Counted from the first letter of the stretch, positions 1 to 8,600 are shown. The stretch: 15,669 nt of DNA from DASYQV01 sp036005125 (GCA_036005125.1 DASYQV010000023.1:1-15669); one strand, 5' to 3'. A program made the numbers and translations. Notes: generated by a model not told the origin, from the sequence alone.

Positions 1-2586
1 GGCTCGCAGAAGTACGCGGTCCGCGTGCAGGTGGATCCGAACAAGCTGCGCGCCCAGAAGATCGGTCTCAACGAGATCGACCAGACGCTGCAGAACTGGA
101 ACGTCAACACGCCGACAGGCGTGCTGTTCGGCCGCAGCACCCACACGATCAATACGAATGGGCTGCTTCAGGGTCCCGACGGGCTCCTCCACACCGCGGA
201 GGCATTCCGGCCTCTCGTCATCGCGTATCGGGGAGGCCGGCCGGTGCGGCTGGAGCAGGTCGCCAATGTCATCGACAGCGTCGAGAACATCACGCAGCGC
301 GCGTGGCTGTACACGAAGCAGAACCGGCAGCGCTCGGTGACGCTCGAAATCCGCAAACAGCCCGGCACCAACGTGATCGCGGTCACCGACGCGGTTCGCG
401 CGCTGCTGCCGTCGCTCGAGGCGCAGTTGCCGCCCTCGGTGCACCTGATCACCCGACAGGACCGTTCGCGGAACATTCGGGAGTCGTTCAAGGACGTGCA
501 GATCACGATGCTCGTCACGCTCGTCCTCGTGGTCGCCGTCATCTACCTGTTCCTCCACAACGCGTCGGCGACGCTGATTCCGGCGCTGGCGCTGCCGTTC
601 TCGATTCTCGGCACGTTCGCCGTGATGCAGCTGCTCGGGTACAGCCTCAACAACCTCTCGATGATGGCGCTGATCCTCTGCATCGGGTTCGTCGTCGACG
701 ACGCGATCGTGATGCTCGAGAACATCGTGCGCCACCTCGAGGCGGGAGAAGCGGCGTTCGAGGCCGCGCTGAAAGGGTCGAGGGAGATCGCCTTCACGAT
801 TCTCACGATGACCACGTCGCTCGCGGCGGTATTCATTCCGCTCCTGTTCATGTCGGGGATACTCGGCCGGTTGTTCCGGGAGTTCGCGGTCACGATCACG
901 ACCGCCATTCTGATCTCGGGCGTGGTGTCGGTGACGCTGACGCCGATGTTGTGCAGCCGGTTTCTGCGCGTCGTTCACACGAAGAAGGGATTCGCCGGCC
1001 TGATGGATCGCGCGTTCGACGCTCTGCTGAGGGTCTACGAGCGGAGCCTCACGCTCGTGCTGCGCCATCGAATCGTCATGCTGGTGACGTTCGTCGCCGT
1101 GCTCTGGGCGACGGTGCAGATGTTCGGCATCGTGCCCAAGGGCTTCATCCCCGAACAGGACATGAACTTCCTGAACATCAACCTGAGGGCCGCGCAGGGC
1201 ACGTCGTTCTACGAGATGGTGAACCACGTCGAGCGGGTCGCCGACGTCGTGATCCAGAATCCGTACATCGACGCGATGATGGTGAATACCGGAGGCGGGG
1301 GTCCCGGTGGTCCCCAGGGGATGAACAACGCACGCCTCAACATCCAGCTGACGCCGCGCGCGAGCCGGCCGGTCTCCGCCTCACAGCTCGCAGCGCAGTT
1401 CCGGCGGCTCCTTCGAGGCTATCCAGGCTTCCGTGCGTTCGTGAACGTGCCGCCGGCGCTCCAGATCGGCGGCTTCATGGGGAACAGCAGCTACAACCTC
1501 ATGGTCGAGAGCCTGAACAACGACGATCTGTACAAGTGGGCGCCGCGCCTCGAGGATGCGATTGCGGCCCTGCCGGAGGTGGTGGACGTCTCGGACAACA
1601 TGGAGCTGAAGAGCCCGCGCATCGACCTCCTGATCGACCGCGACAAGGCGGCGGCGGTCGGCTTGAACGCCACGCAGATCGAGAACGCGCTGAATGCGGG
1701 GCTCGGACCCCGGTGGTCGACGACGCTGTACGGCCAGCGGGCCCAGTATCGGGTGCTGCTCGAGCTCGATCCGAAATTCAGCCAGCAGGCTGACAGCCTC
1801 CAGCACATCGCGTTCAAGGCCCCGAACGGCAATCTGATACCGCTCGAGTCGGTCATGCGCTCCAGGGAGACAGTCGGCCCGCAGTCGGTGAACCACGTGG
1901 GCCAGCTCCCCGCCGTCTCGATCTCGTTCGGCCTGCGTCCCGGCGTGTCGCTCGGCGCCGCCGTCGATCACATCAAGACGGTGGCGCGTCAGATGCTGCC
2001 GCCCACGGTGACCACGAGCTTCCAGGGCTCGGCGAAGATCTTCGCGGCCTCGACGCAGAACCTGGGGTTGCTGCTCTTCGTGGCGCTCGGCGTCGTCTAC
2101 ATCGTGCTCGGCATGCTCTACGAGAGCTACATCCATCCGCTCACCATCATGTCCGGCCTGCCGTCGGCCGGTCTCGGCGCGCTCGTCACGCTCTGGCTCT
2201 TCGGCAACGAGCTGAACATCTATTCCTTCGTCGGCCTCATCCTGCTCGTCGGCCTGGTAAAGAAGAACGCGATCATGCAGATCGATTTCGCGCTCGAAGC
2301 GGAACGGCAGCACGGCAAGTCGCCGACCGAGGCCATCTACGAAGGCTGCATCATCCGCTTCAGGCCGATCATGATGACCACGATGGCGGCGCTCCTCGGC
2401 TCCCTGCCGATCGCGCTCGGCTGGGGGGCGGGCGGCGAGGCGCGACGCCCGCTCGGGCTCGCGGTGGTCGGCGGGCTCCTCGTGTCACAGCTCATCACGT
2501 TGTATCTGACACCGGTCGTCTACACGTACATGGCGGCCATCGTGAAAACCCGGCGGATTCCGGCAACCCGGCCGGCAACAGCCTGA
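1..2586 (+). CDS. RND efflux permease, MdtB/MdtC-like, first of a tandem pair (5' partial)
   Basis: Inner-membrane proton-driven RND permease; with an adaptor and an outer-membrane channel it would export small molecules from periplasm or membrane. The reading frame is open from base 1 (GSQKYAVRVQVDP), so the GTG at 25 is not the real start. Aligning with the downstream paralogue, whose GSQKYAV lies at residue 179, about 178 N-terminal residues are outside the window; 861 residues are present. The TM4 motif GFVVDDAIVMLEN (Asp pair at bases 697-702) and the TM10 motif VGLVKKNAIMQIDFA keep the proton-relay Asp and Lys residues known from AcrB. Porter-domain sequence is continuous and the C-terminal TM block is complete, ending after LTLYLTPVVYTYM. 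A glycine-rich patch (GGGGPGGPQG) lies in the second periplasmic loop. It is followed after 5 bases by a second, non-identical permease, the layout of MdtBC-type heteromeric pumps. Family is certain; substrate is unknown. Confidence 0.95.
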   Translation, partial: GSQKYAVRVQVDPNKLRAQKIGLNEIDQTLQNWNVNTPTGVLFGRSTHTINTNGLLQGPDGLLHTAEAFRPLVIAYRGGRPVRLEQVANVIDSVENITQRAWLYTKQNRQRSVTLEIRKQPGTNVIAVTDAVRALLPSLEAQLPPSVHLITRQDRSRNIRESFKDVQITMLVTLVLVVAVIYLFLHNASATLIPALALPFSILGTFAVMQLLGYSLNNLSMMALILCIGFVVDDAIVMLENIVRHLEAGEAAFEAALKGSREIAFTILTMTTSLAAVFIPLLFMSGILGRLFREFAVTITTAILISGVVSVTLTPMLCSRFLRVVHTKKGFAGLMDRAFDALLRVYERSLTLVLRHRIVMLVTFVAVLWATVQMFGIVPKGFIPEQDMNFLNINLRAAQGTSFYEMVNHVERVADVVIQNPYIDAMMVNTGGGGPGGPQGMNNARLNIQLTPRASRPVSASQLAAQFRRLLRGYPGFRAFVNVPPALQIGGFMGNSSYNLMVESLNNDDLYKWAPRLEDAIAALPEVVDVSDNMELKSPRIDLLIDRDKAAAVGLNATQIENALNAGLGPRWSTTLYGQRAQYRVLLELDPKFSQQADSLQHIAFKAPNGNLIPLESVMRSRETVGPQSVNHVGQLPAVSISFGLRPGVSLGAAVDHIKTVARQMLPPTVTTSFQGSAKIFAASTQNLGLLLFVALGVVYIVLGMLYESYIHPLTIMSGLPSAGLGALVTLWLFGNELNIYSFVGLILLVGLVKKNAIMQIDFALEAERQHGKSPTEAIYEGCIIRFRPIMMTTMAALLGSLPIALGWGAGGEARRPLGLAVVGGLLVSQLITLYLTPVVYTYMAAIVKTRRIPATRPATA

Positions 2587-2591
2587 GCGCC

Positions 2592-5500
2592 ATGAACGTC
2601 TCGGAAGGATTCATCAAGCGACCGATCGCGACCAGCCTGCTCATGGCCGCGATTGCACTCTTCGGTTTCGTGGCGTATCGCCTCCTGCCGGTGAGCGACC
2701 TGCCGAACGTCGACTTCCCGACGCTGCTCGTCACGGCGACGCTTCCGGGGGCGAGCCCGGAGACCATGGCCGCGTCGGTGGCGACGCCCCTCGAGAACCA
2801 GTTCTCGACGATCGCCGGCCTCGAATCGATGACGTCGGTCAACTCGCTCGGCTCGACGCAGGTCACCCTCGAGTTCGACCTCAATCGCAGCCTGGACGGC
2901 GCGGCGATCGACGTGCAGAGCGCGATTACGCAGGCGAGCCGCGTGCTTCCGCAGGGCATGCCGACGCCGCCGACCTTCACGAAGGTCAACCCGGCCGATC
3001 AGCCGATTCTCTACCTCGTCATCACGTCCACGACGATCCCCGCCTGGACGCTCGACGAGTACGCCGAAACGCGCATCGCACAGCGCATCTCGCAGGTGAG
3101 CGGGGTGGCGCAGGTGCAGGTCCTGGGCAGCCAGAAGTACGCGGTGCACGCGCAGCTCGATCCGCACGCGCTGGCATCCCGGCAGATCGGCATCAACGAG
3201 GTGGAGCAGGCCCTGCGCGCCTGGAACGTGAACGTGCCGGCCGGGTCGCTCATCGGCCCGCACCGGGCGTTCGCGCTGCAGGCCACCGGCCAGCTGATGA
3301 ACGCCGACGAGTACAAGAGCATGGTCGTCGCCTTCCGCAACGGGTCGCCGGTCCGGCTCGAGCAGCTTGGTGCCGTCGTGGATGGCGTCGAGGACCCGCA
3401 TACCGCGTCGTGGTTCTACACCCGCGATGTCAAGCAGCGGGCGATCACGCTCGGCATTCAACGCCAGCCCGGCACGAACACCATAGAGGTCGCCGACTCG
3501 GTGCGGGCGCTCCTGCCCCAGTTCCAGGCGGAGCTCCCGAGCAGCGTGCATATGGACGTCCTCTACGACCGCGCGGACACGATTCGCGAGTCGTACCGCG
3601 ACGTGCAGTTCACGATGGTGCTGACGCTCGCGCTCGTGATCATGGTGATCTACGTCTTCCTTCGCAACGTCCGGGCCACGATCATTCCCAGCCTGGCGCT
3701 GCCGTTCTCGATCATCGGCACGTTCGCGATCATGTACCTGCTCGACTTTAGCCTCGACAACCTGTCGATGATGGCCCTCATCCTCTCGGTCGGGTTCGTG
3801 GTCGACGACGCGATCGTGATGCTGGAGAACATCTACCGCCACGTGGAGATGGGCGAGGACCCGCTCCAGGCGTCACTCGTCGGGTCGCGCGAGATCGGCT
3901 TCACGATCGTGTCGATGACGCTCTCGCTCGCGGCCGTCTTCATTCCGGTCCTCTTCATGGGCGGCGTCCTCGGCCGGTTGTTCCGCGAGTTCTCGGTCAC
4001 CATCTGCGTCTCGATCCTGATCTCCGGACTGGTGTCGGTGACCTTGACGCCGATGCTGTGCAGCCGCTTTCTGAGGGCACGCAGGCACAACCGCGGTGGC
4101 GCGGACGCCTCGCATCAGACGGGGCGCGCCGAAGCCGGAACGTCGACGTTCGCCGCCGCTTCGGAGCGGTACTTCCAGGCGATGCTCACGCTCTACGATC
4201 GCTCGCTGCAGGTCGTCCTGCGGCACCGCGGCGCGACGATGGCGGCCTTCGCAATCGTGCTGGTGTTCACCGGCCTCCTGTTCATCGTCGTGCCGAAGGG
4301 GTTCATCCCCGACCAGGACACCGATCAGATCGCCGTGACGACGGAGGCGGCGCAGGGCACCTCATTCGACAAGCTCGTCCAGTATCAGGGCGAGATCGCG
4401 GATGTCATCCGTCGGGATCCCAATGTGGAGGGACTGGTCTCGACGATCGGAGGCACCGCCGCGAACAACCTGGGCGGTCCCAATCTCGGGCAGATCGTCG
4501 TCCACCTGAAGCCGCGGGGCGACCGCGACGAGCTCGTCAACGACATCATCGCGAGGCTGCGACCTCAGCTCGACCAGATAACGGGCATGGAGGTCTTCAT
4601 GCAGAACCCGCCGACGATTCGCATCGGCGGGCAGGTGAGCAAGAGCCTCTATCAGTACACGATGCAGTCACCCGATAAACTGGAGCTCTACGCCGCGGCG
4701 CGGGCGCTCGAGAAGGCGGTGTCGAGGGTGCCTGGAATTCAGGATCTGACGACCGACCTCCAGGTGACGAGCCCGCAGATCAACGTGGAGATCGATCGCG
4801 ACAAGGCCGCGGCGCTGGGCGTGACGGCGAGCCAGATCGAGAACGCGTTCTACGACGCGTACGGACCACGATGGGTCTCGACCATCTACGCGCCGGTCAA
4901 CGAATACAAGGTGCTGCTGGAGCTGGCGCCCCAGTTTCAGGCGGATCCGTCCGCGCTGTCACTTCTGTACTTCAAGGGCAGCGGCGCGATCGTGCCGCTC
5001 GAAACGCTCGCCACGGCGAAGGAGCAGATCGGACCGCAGACGGTGAATCATTCGGGCCAGCTTCCAGCCGTCACACTTTCCTTCGGCCTGGCGCGGGGCG
5101 CGTCGCTCGGCGGTGTCCTCGCCGAGGTCGGCGAGATCGCGGCGCAGACGCTGCCCGCGGGTGTCAGCGGTCAGTTCCAGGGCGCGGCCAAGGCGTTCGA
5201 GGGTGCGCTCTCGAACCTGGCTCTGCTCCTCCTGATTGCGGTGATGGTCGTCTACATCGTGCTCGGCATCCTGTACGAAAGCTACATCCACCCGCTGACG
5301 ATTCTTTCGGGGCTTCCGTCGGCGGCGTTCGGCGCGCTCGTCACGCTCCTCGCCTTCGGGATGGATCTGAACATCTACGCCTTCGTCGGGATGATCATGC
5401 TCATCGGAATCGTCGAGAAGAACGCGATCATGCAGATCGACTTCGCGCTCGAGGCCGAGCGCAGCGGGATGTCGTCGGAACAGGCCATCTATCAAGGGTG

Positions 5501-5753
5501 TCTGATCCGGTTCCGACCCATCATGATGACGACAATGGCCGCGATGCTGGGAGCGGTGCCGATCGCGGCCGGCTACGGCGCAGGCGGCGAGGCGCGGCAG
5601 CCGCTCGGCCTCGTCGTGGTCGGAGGGTTGCTCTTCTCGCAGCTCGTGACGCTCTATCTCACGCCAGTCGTCTTCGTCTACCTCGCGCAGTTCCAGGACT
5701 GGATCGGAGGCCACCGGCGGGTCCCGCAGGTGCGCCCGGCGGTCGCGGAGTGA
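2592..5753 (+). CDS. RND efflux permease, MdtB/MdtC-like, second of a tandem pair
   Basis: Complete RND inner-membrane transporter of 1053 residues, normal for the hydrophobe/amphiphile efflux family. TM1 is at about residues 12-33, followed by the porter-domain opening SDLPNVDFPTLLVTATLPGA. TM4 carries GFVVDDAIVMLENI (Asp405-Asp406) and TM10 carries GIVEKNAIMQIDFA (Lys943), so the proton relay is intact. Compared with the upstream paralogue, the cytoplasmic linker after TM6 has a hydrophilic insertion rich in Arg, Gly and Ala (about residues 496-525). The ATG lies 5 bases after the previous stop and has no clear Shine-Dalgarno sequence, which suggests translation coupled to the first permease. 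The two probably form a heteromeric pump, as MdtB and MdtC do; this is inferred from arrangement. Its adaptor would be expected upstream, outside the window. The stop is followed within 2 bases by a heptamer repeat tract. Confidence 0.96.
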   Translation: MNVSEGFIKRPIATSLLMAAIALFGFVAYRLLPVSDLPNVDFPTLLVTATLPGASPETMAASVATPLENQFSTIAGLESMTSVNSLGSTQVTLEFDLNRSLDGAAIDVQSAITQASRVLPQGMPTPPTFTKVNPADQPILYLVITSTTIPAWTLDEYAETRIAQRISQVSGVAQVQVLGSQKYAVHAQLDPHALASRQIGINEVEQALRAWNVNVPAGSLIGPHRAFALQATGQLMNADEYKSMVVAFRNGSPVRLEQLGAVVDGVEDPHTASWFYTRDVKQRAITLGIQRQPGTNTIEVADSVRALLPQFQAELPSSVHMDVLYDRADTIRESYRDVQFTMVLTLALVIMVIYVFLRNVRATIIPSLALPFSIIGTFAIMYLLDFSLDNLSMMALILSVGFVVDDAIVMLENIYRHVEMGEDPLQASLVGSREIGFTIVSMTLSLAAVFIPVLFMGGVLGRLFREFSVTICVSILISGLVSVTLTPMLCSRFLRARRHNRGGADASHQTGRAEAGTSTFAAASERYFQAMLTLYDRSLQVVLRHRGATMAAFAIVLVFTGLLFIVVPKGFIPDQDTDQIAVTTEAAQGTSFDKLVQYQGEIADVIRRDPNVEGLVSTIGGTAANNLGGPNLGQIVVHLKPRGDRDELVNDIIARLRPQLDQITGMEVFMQNPPTIRIGGQVSKSLYQYTMQSPDKLELYAAARALEKAVSRVPGIQDLTTDLQVTSPQINVEIDRDKAAALGVTASQIENAFYDAYGPRWVSTIYAPVNEYKVLLELAPQFQADPSALSLLYFKGSGAIVPLETLATAKEQIGPQTVNHSGQLPAVTLSFGLARGASLGGVLAEVGEIAAQTLPAGVSGQFQGAAKAFEGALSNLALLLLIAVMVVYIVLGILYESYIHPLTILSGLPSAAFGALVTLLAFGMDLNIYAFVGMIMLIGIVEKNAIMQIDFALEAERSGMSSEQAIYQGCLIRFRPIMMTTMAAMLGAVPIAAGYGAGGEARQPLGLVVVGGLLFSQLVTLYLTPVVFVYLAQFQDWIGGHRRVPQVRPAVAE

Positions 5754-5754
5754 A

Positions 5755-5923
5755 TTCTGGATTCTGGATTCTCGATTCTTGATTCTTGATTCTTGATTCT
5801 TGATTTTGCAGCCCGCTGCTTTCATCCGTGTTGCAAACGAGGATTTTCGTCGCATCTCGCGAGACTGCGCGGCGGAACGCTCGAATGCGAAAACAGAAGA
5901 AATCAAGAATCAAGAATCATGAA
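5755..5923. repeat. Inverted pair of heptanucleotide tandem repeats (TTCTTGA / TCAAGAA)
   Basis: Left arm 5755-5803 is seven head-to-tail heptamers: TTCTGGA twice, TTCTCGA once, TTCTTGA four times. Right arm 5903-5923 is three heptamers in the opposite sense: TCAAGAA twice and TCATGAA. The arms are reverse complements, so the tract could form a stem around a spacer of about 100 bases. The spacer (5804-5902) has no recognisable gene; it contains one 10-base palindrome, TCTCGCGAGA at 5855-5864. The left arm starts 2 bases after the RND stop, and the right arm ends 3 bases before the first codon of a truncated gene. Stretches with the same period and inverted layout occur at 6762-6840 and 8627-8724. 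Function is unknown; a hairpin terminator or slippage-prone spacer is possible. Confidence 0.9.
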
Positions 5924-5926
5924 TGA

Positions 5927-6760
5927 TTGGAGGCCGACGTCGAGGGCGCCTACAACAACATCTTCAGCACCGCGCTCGACGCGAAATACATCCGCACCAG
6001 ACGCTCCTCGTTGATCGTGGATCCGTCCGACGGCAGGATACCGGCGCGGACGCCGGACGGGGAGAAGCGACGGGAGCTCCTGCGCCGTCGCTCGGGGCGC
6101 AGTCCCGAGGCGGCCGAAGAAGCGCTGGCCGCCTTCGAGGGTGTCACGAAGCTGCCGTACAACGTGGACGTCATCTGCAGCTCGATCAACTCGGACAAAG
6201 GCGCGGACGACTGTCGGCCCGTGGACAACCCGGAAGATCTGCCGGGTATCGAGCGATGCATGGGGGTCGCGGTTCCCTGCGTCAACGGCAACTGTCTGAT
6301 GACCAGAATCGTGCAGGGGCCGGACTCGGTGATGATCTACTACGAGCAGGGACACGGCGGCGGCGCGTATCGCGTGATCCCGCTCAACGGCCAGCCGCAT
6401 CCGCCCTCCAGCGTCCGCGAGTGGATGGGTCACTCCACGGGCCGCTGGGAAGGGGACACGCTGGTCGTCGAGACGACGAATTTCACCGGGCGTACGAGCT
6501 TTCAGGGCACGGGCGAAAACCTGAAATTGACCGAACGCTTCACGCGCGCGAGCGCCGACATGATCCTCTATCGTGTCACCGTCGACGACCCGGCGTCGTT
6601 CGTGCGCCCCTGGACGATCGAGGTCCCGCTGACGCTCGAGGACAACAGGAAGAACCTCATTTTCGAATCGGCATGCTACGAGGGGAATTATTCGCTGACG
6701 AGCATGCTCGCGGGCGCGCGCCTGCTGGAGAAAGAGGCAGGCGCTAGAAGTAGAAGGTAA
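5927..6760 (+). CDS. 5'-truncated member of the acidobacterial 'RWEGDTLVV' secreted family (probable gene remnant)
   Basis: The 277-residue product is clearly homologous to the protein encoded at 10074-11324. Shared blocks are DP-DGR-PA-TP (residues 32-43), RWEGDTLVVETTNF (173-186), ENLKLTERFTR (197-207), DDPASFVRPWT (220-230) and CYEGNYSLTSMLAGAR (250-265). Residue 4 matches residue 105 of the other copy, so about 100 N-terminal residues are missing, including the signal anchor and the PDLQGIW block. The only in-frame start candidate at this end is a TTG at 5927 directly after an in-frame TGA, without a Shine-Dalgarno sequence and touching the heptamer repeat. The C-terminal end also runs into repeat sequence: the last residues GARSRR come from the purine-rich arm of the next repeat. 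Without a signal sequence the product would not be exported, so it is probably a remnant. A chimeric assembly join at the repeat would look the same. The molecular function of the family is unknown. Confidence 0.7.
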   Translation: MEADVEGAYNNIFSTALDAKYIRTRRSSLIVDPSDGRIPARTPDGEKRRELLRRRSGRSPEAAEEALAAFEGVTKLPYNVDVICSSINSDKGADDCRPVDNPEDLPGIERCMGVAVPCVNGNCLMTRIVQGPDSVMIYYEQGHGGGAYRVIPLNGQPHPPSSVREWMGHSTGRWEGDTLVVETTNFTGRTSFQGTGENLKLTERFTRASADMILYRVTVDDPASFVRPWTIEVPLTLEDNRKNLIFESACYEGNYSLTSMLAGARLLEKEAGARSRR

Positions 6761-6761
6761 C

Positions 6762-6840
6762 GAAGTGGAAAGTGGAGAAGTAGTCGAAAGCTCCTACTTT
6801 CCACTTTCCACTTTCCACTTTCCACTTTCCACTTTCCACT
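6762..6840. repeat. Inverted heptanucleotide repeat (ACTTTCC)n between convergent genes
   Basis: Positions 6796-6837 are six perfect head-to-tail copies of ACTTTCC followed by a partial copy. Positions 6762-6783 hold a shorter purine-rich arm; its AAGTGGAAAGTGGA segment (6763-6776) is exactly complementary to part of the tandem tract. The two arms could fold into a long hairpin with a loop of about 12 bases or more. It separates the stop at 6760 (+) from the stop at 6843 (-), so it occupies the whole gap between two convergent genes. It could serve as a bidirectional terminator, but there is no classic GC stem with a T-run. Its period matches the repeat at 5755-5923 although the unit sequence is different. 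Confidence 0.9.
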
Positions 6841-6842
6841 TT

Positions 6843-8594
6843 TCAGAGTGCTCCCCTCGTCCCAGCCGGCAACGCAAAGACATAGAGCGCCGCGCCAAGC
6901 GACGTCCCTCTGTTGGATGCGGAAACGGCGATGTACTGCGTGCCGTCGATCGCGAACGTCACCGGGAACCCGGTGGGGTTCGTGACCAGCCGCGTCTGGA
7001 ACAACGTCTTACCTGTCGTCACATCGTCGACGAACAGGTGACCTTCGGTGTCGGTGCCCACGACGAGTCCTCCGGCCGTCGTCAACGCGGCGGAGCCCGG
7101 AGCGCTCCGCATGGAGTGCCGCCACAGGATCCTGCCGCTCTTGATGTCCATCGCGATCAAGTGACCGCGATGGTTCGGGCTGGCCGGATGCGAAGAGCTT
7201 GCCCCCGACCTCCATCCGGTTTTCTTCGGATCCTGGTAGAACTGGAAGATTCCCTCCTGCTCCGCCGTCGATTCGCCGAACTCCCCCTCCACGCACGTCG
7301 GATGGATGGGGATATACAGCGCGCGCGTCTCGGGGTGATATGCCGTTGCCCGCCAGTTCCTGATGCCCAGCAGGTTCGGACAGAACTTGATCTTCGTGTC
7401 CAGCTTCGGAATCATGTCCCTGCGGTAGCGCACCTGGCCGCTCTGCGGATCGAACTCGACGAGCGTCTGGTAGCCGAGATCGTGCGCGGCGACGAACTTC
7501 CCGGTCTTCCGATCGAGCTCCCAGAGGATCCCGAGCTTTCCCATCTTGAACACGGAGCTGCGGCCGTCGTAGTCGATCAACGTGTTCTCGAACACGTCGT
7601 CCAGATCGTGCGTCTCCCCCGGGGTGAACTGGTAATACCAGACCATCTTGCCGGTGTCGGGATCGAGCGCCAGCGTGCAGTTGGTGTAGAGCGCGTCGCC
7701 GTCGGTCTTGCGGGTGACGCGGGCCCAGGGCTTCGCCTGGGCCGTCGAAAAGAACACCAGGTTCAGCTTCGGATCGTAGCTGCCGCTGATCCACACGTCG
7801 CTTCCCGCGCGCCGATTGAGCGGCAGGTCGCCCCAGGTCTCGCCTCCCGGGTCGCCCGGCCGCGCGACCGTCGATGTACGCCACAACTCTTTACCCGTCT
7901 GCGGGTCGTGCGCCGAGATGAAGCAGATGTCATCCTTGTAATGCTCGCACCCGGTGATCCCGGCGATGATCTTTCCCTTCGCGACGATTGGCCCGCTCGT
8001 ATAGCGGTAGCCGAGCTTGGCATCGGCGACCCTCTGATCCCACATCACCTCACCGGTGCGCGCGTCAAGGGCGACAAGGTGCGCGTCGTTGGTGGCGATG
8101 ACGATCTTGTCACCGTAGATGGCGAGGGTCCGCATGCGGCTGGGGAAGATCTCATCGGGATTGAAGTCGAACTTCTTCTGGTATTCCCAGAGGAGATCGC
8201 CGGTCAGCCCGTCGATCGCCTGAACGAGCCCGTACGGCTGCGGAACGTAGAGAACACCCCGATACACCAGCGGGCCCGGCATCTGATTGCCCGGGCCGAG
8301 CGGTCGCGCCCACACGAGCTGGAGCTGCTGGACGTTGGATCGATTGATCTGTTTCAGCGGGCTGTACCCCCACGCATCGAGCGTGCGCCGCCAGTTGATC
8401 CAGTCCGCAGGATCCGGATTCGTCAGCATGCCGTCGGTGACCGGCGTGAAGTTCTTGAACCGGGCCGAAGCCTGGTTCTCGACCGCTGCGCCACGGTCCG
8501 GAGCATTGGTGCCGCGTTGAGCGCCGGCTCCCGGCATCGTGAGAACGATGATCAGGCCCGTCAGAACCAGAACGTGCAAACCGATCCTGGGCAT
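6843..8594 (-). CDS. PQQ-dependent alcohol dehydrogenase (quinoprotein beta-propeller), exported
   Basis: Periplasmic quinoprotein expected to oxidise an alcohol and pass electrons to a cytochrome. The start is the ATG at 8594 because GAAGGAG lies 6 bases upstream and a signal peptide follows (MPRIGL, hydrophobic to about residue 22, AGA-Q cleavage near 25). An ATG at 8630 would sit inside a repeat. The mature protein has the quinoprotein N-terminus (INWRRTLDAWGYSPLKQIN, 66-84) and Trp-docking blade motifs: AIDGLTGDLLWEYQ (126-139), VALDARTGEVMW (174-185), AHDPQTGKELWR (228-239), ALDPDTGKMVWYYQ (309-322), AMDIKSGRILWRH (481-493). Glu217 (GCEHYKDD) fits the metal-ligand Glu, and D330-L-D332 fits the catalytic Asp plus the Asp two residues on that marks lanthanide-type enzymes. 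The usual GTGNP motif reads STAQA (283-287), replacing the ligand Asn by Gln, and the adjacent Cys pair is absent. No CxxCH haem motif is fused. At 583 residues it has normal length. Confidence 0.88.
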   Translation of the reverse strand: MPRIGLHVLVLTGLIIVLTMPGAGAQRGTNAPDRGAAVENQASARFKNFTPVTDGMLTNPDPADWINWRRTLDAWGYSPLKQINRSNVQQLQLVWARPLGPGNQMPGPLVYRGVLYVPQPYGLVQAIDGLTGDLLWEYQKKFDFNPDEIFPSRMRTLAIYGDKIVIATNDAHLVALDARTGEVMWDQRVADAKLGYRYTSGPIVAKGKIIAGITGCEHYKDDICFISAHDPQTGKELWRTSTVARPGDPGGETWGDLPLNRRAGSDVWISGSYDPKLNLVFFSTAQAKPWARVTRKTDGDALYTNCTLALDPDTGKMVWYYQFTPGETHDLDDVFENTLIDYDGRSSVFKMGKLGILWELDRKTGKFVAAHDLGYQTLVEFDPQSGQVRYRRDMIPKLDTKIKFCPNLLGIRNWRATAYHPETRALYIPIHPTCVEGEFGESTAEQEGIFQFYQDPKKTGWRSGASSSHPASPNHRGHLIAMDIKSGRILWRHSMRSAPGSAALTTAGGLVVGTDTEGHLFVDDVTTGKTLFQTRLVTNPTGFPVTFAIDGTQYIAVSASNRGTSLGAALYVFALPAGTRGAL

Positions 8595-8600
8595 AGCAGA

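Noticed and set aside
2520..3842. Minus-strand open frame of 440 codons opposite the RND permeases
   Set aside because: Highly charged Arg/Asp/His-rich translation with no homology signal; the + strand frame is a complete RND transporter.
5755..6840. CRISPR array
   Set aside because: Units are 7 bases, directly adjacent without spacers, and arranged in inverted pairs; no cas genes are present.
6843..8594. Quinohaemoprotein with fused cytochrome c domain
   Set aside because: No CxxCH motif anywhere in the protein, and it ends directly after the last propeller blade.
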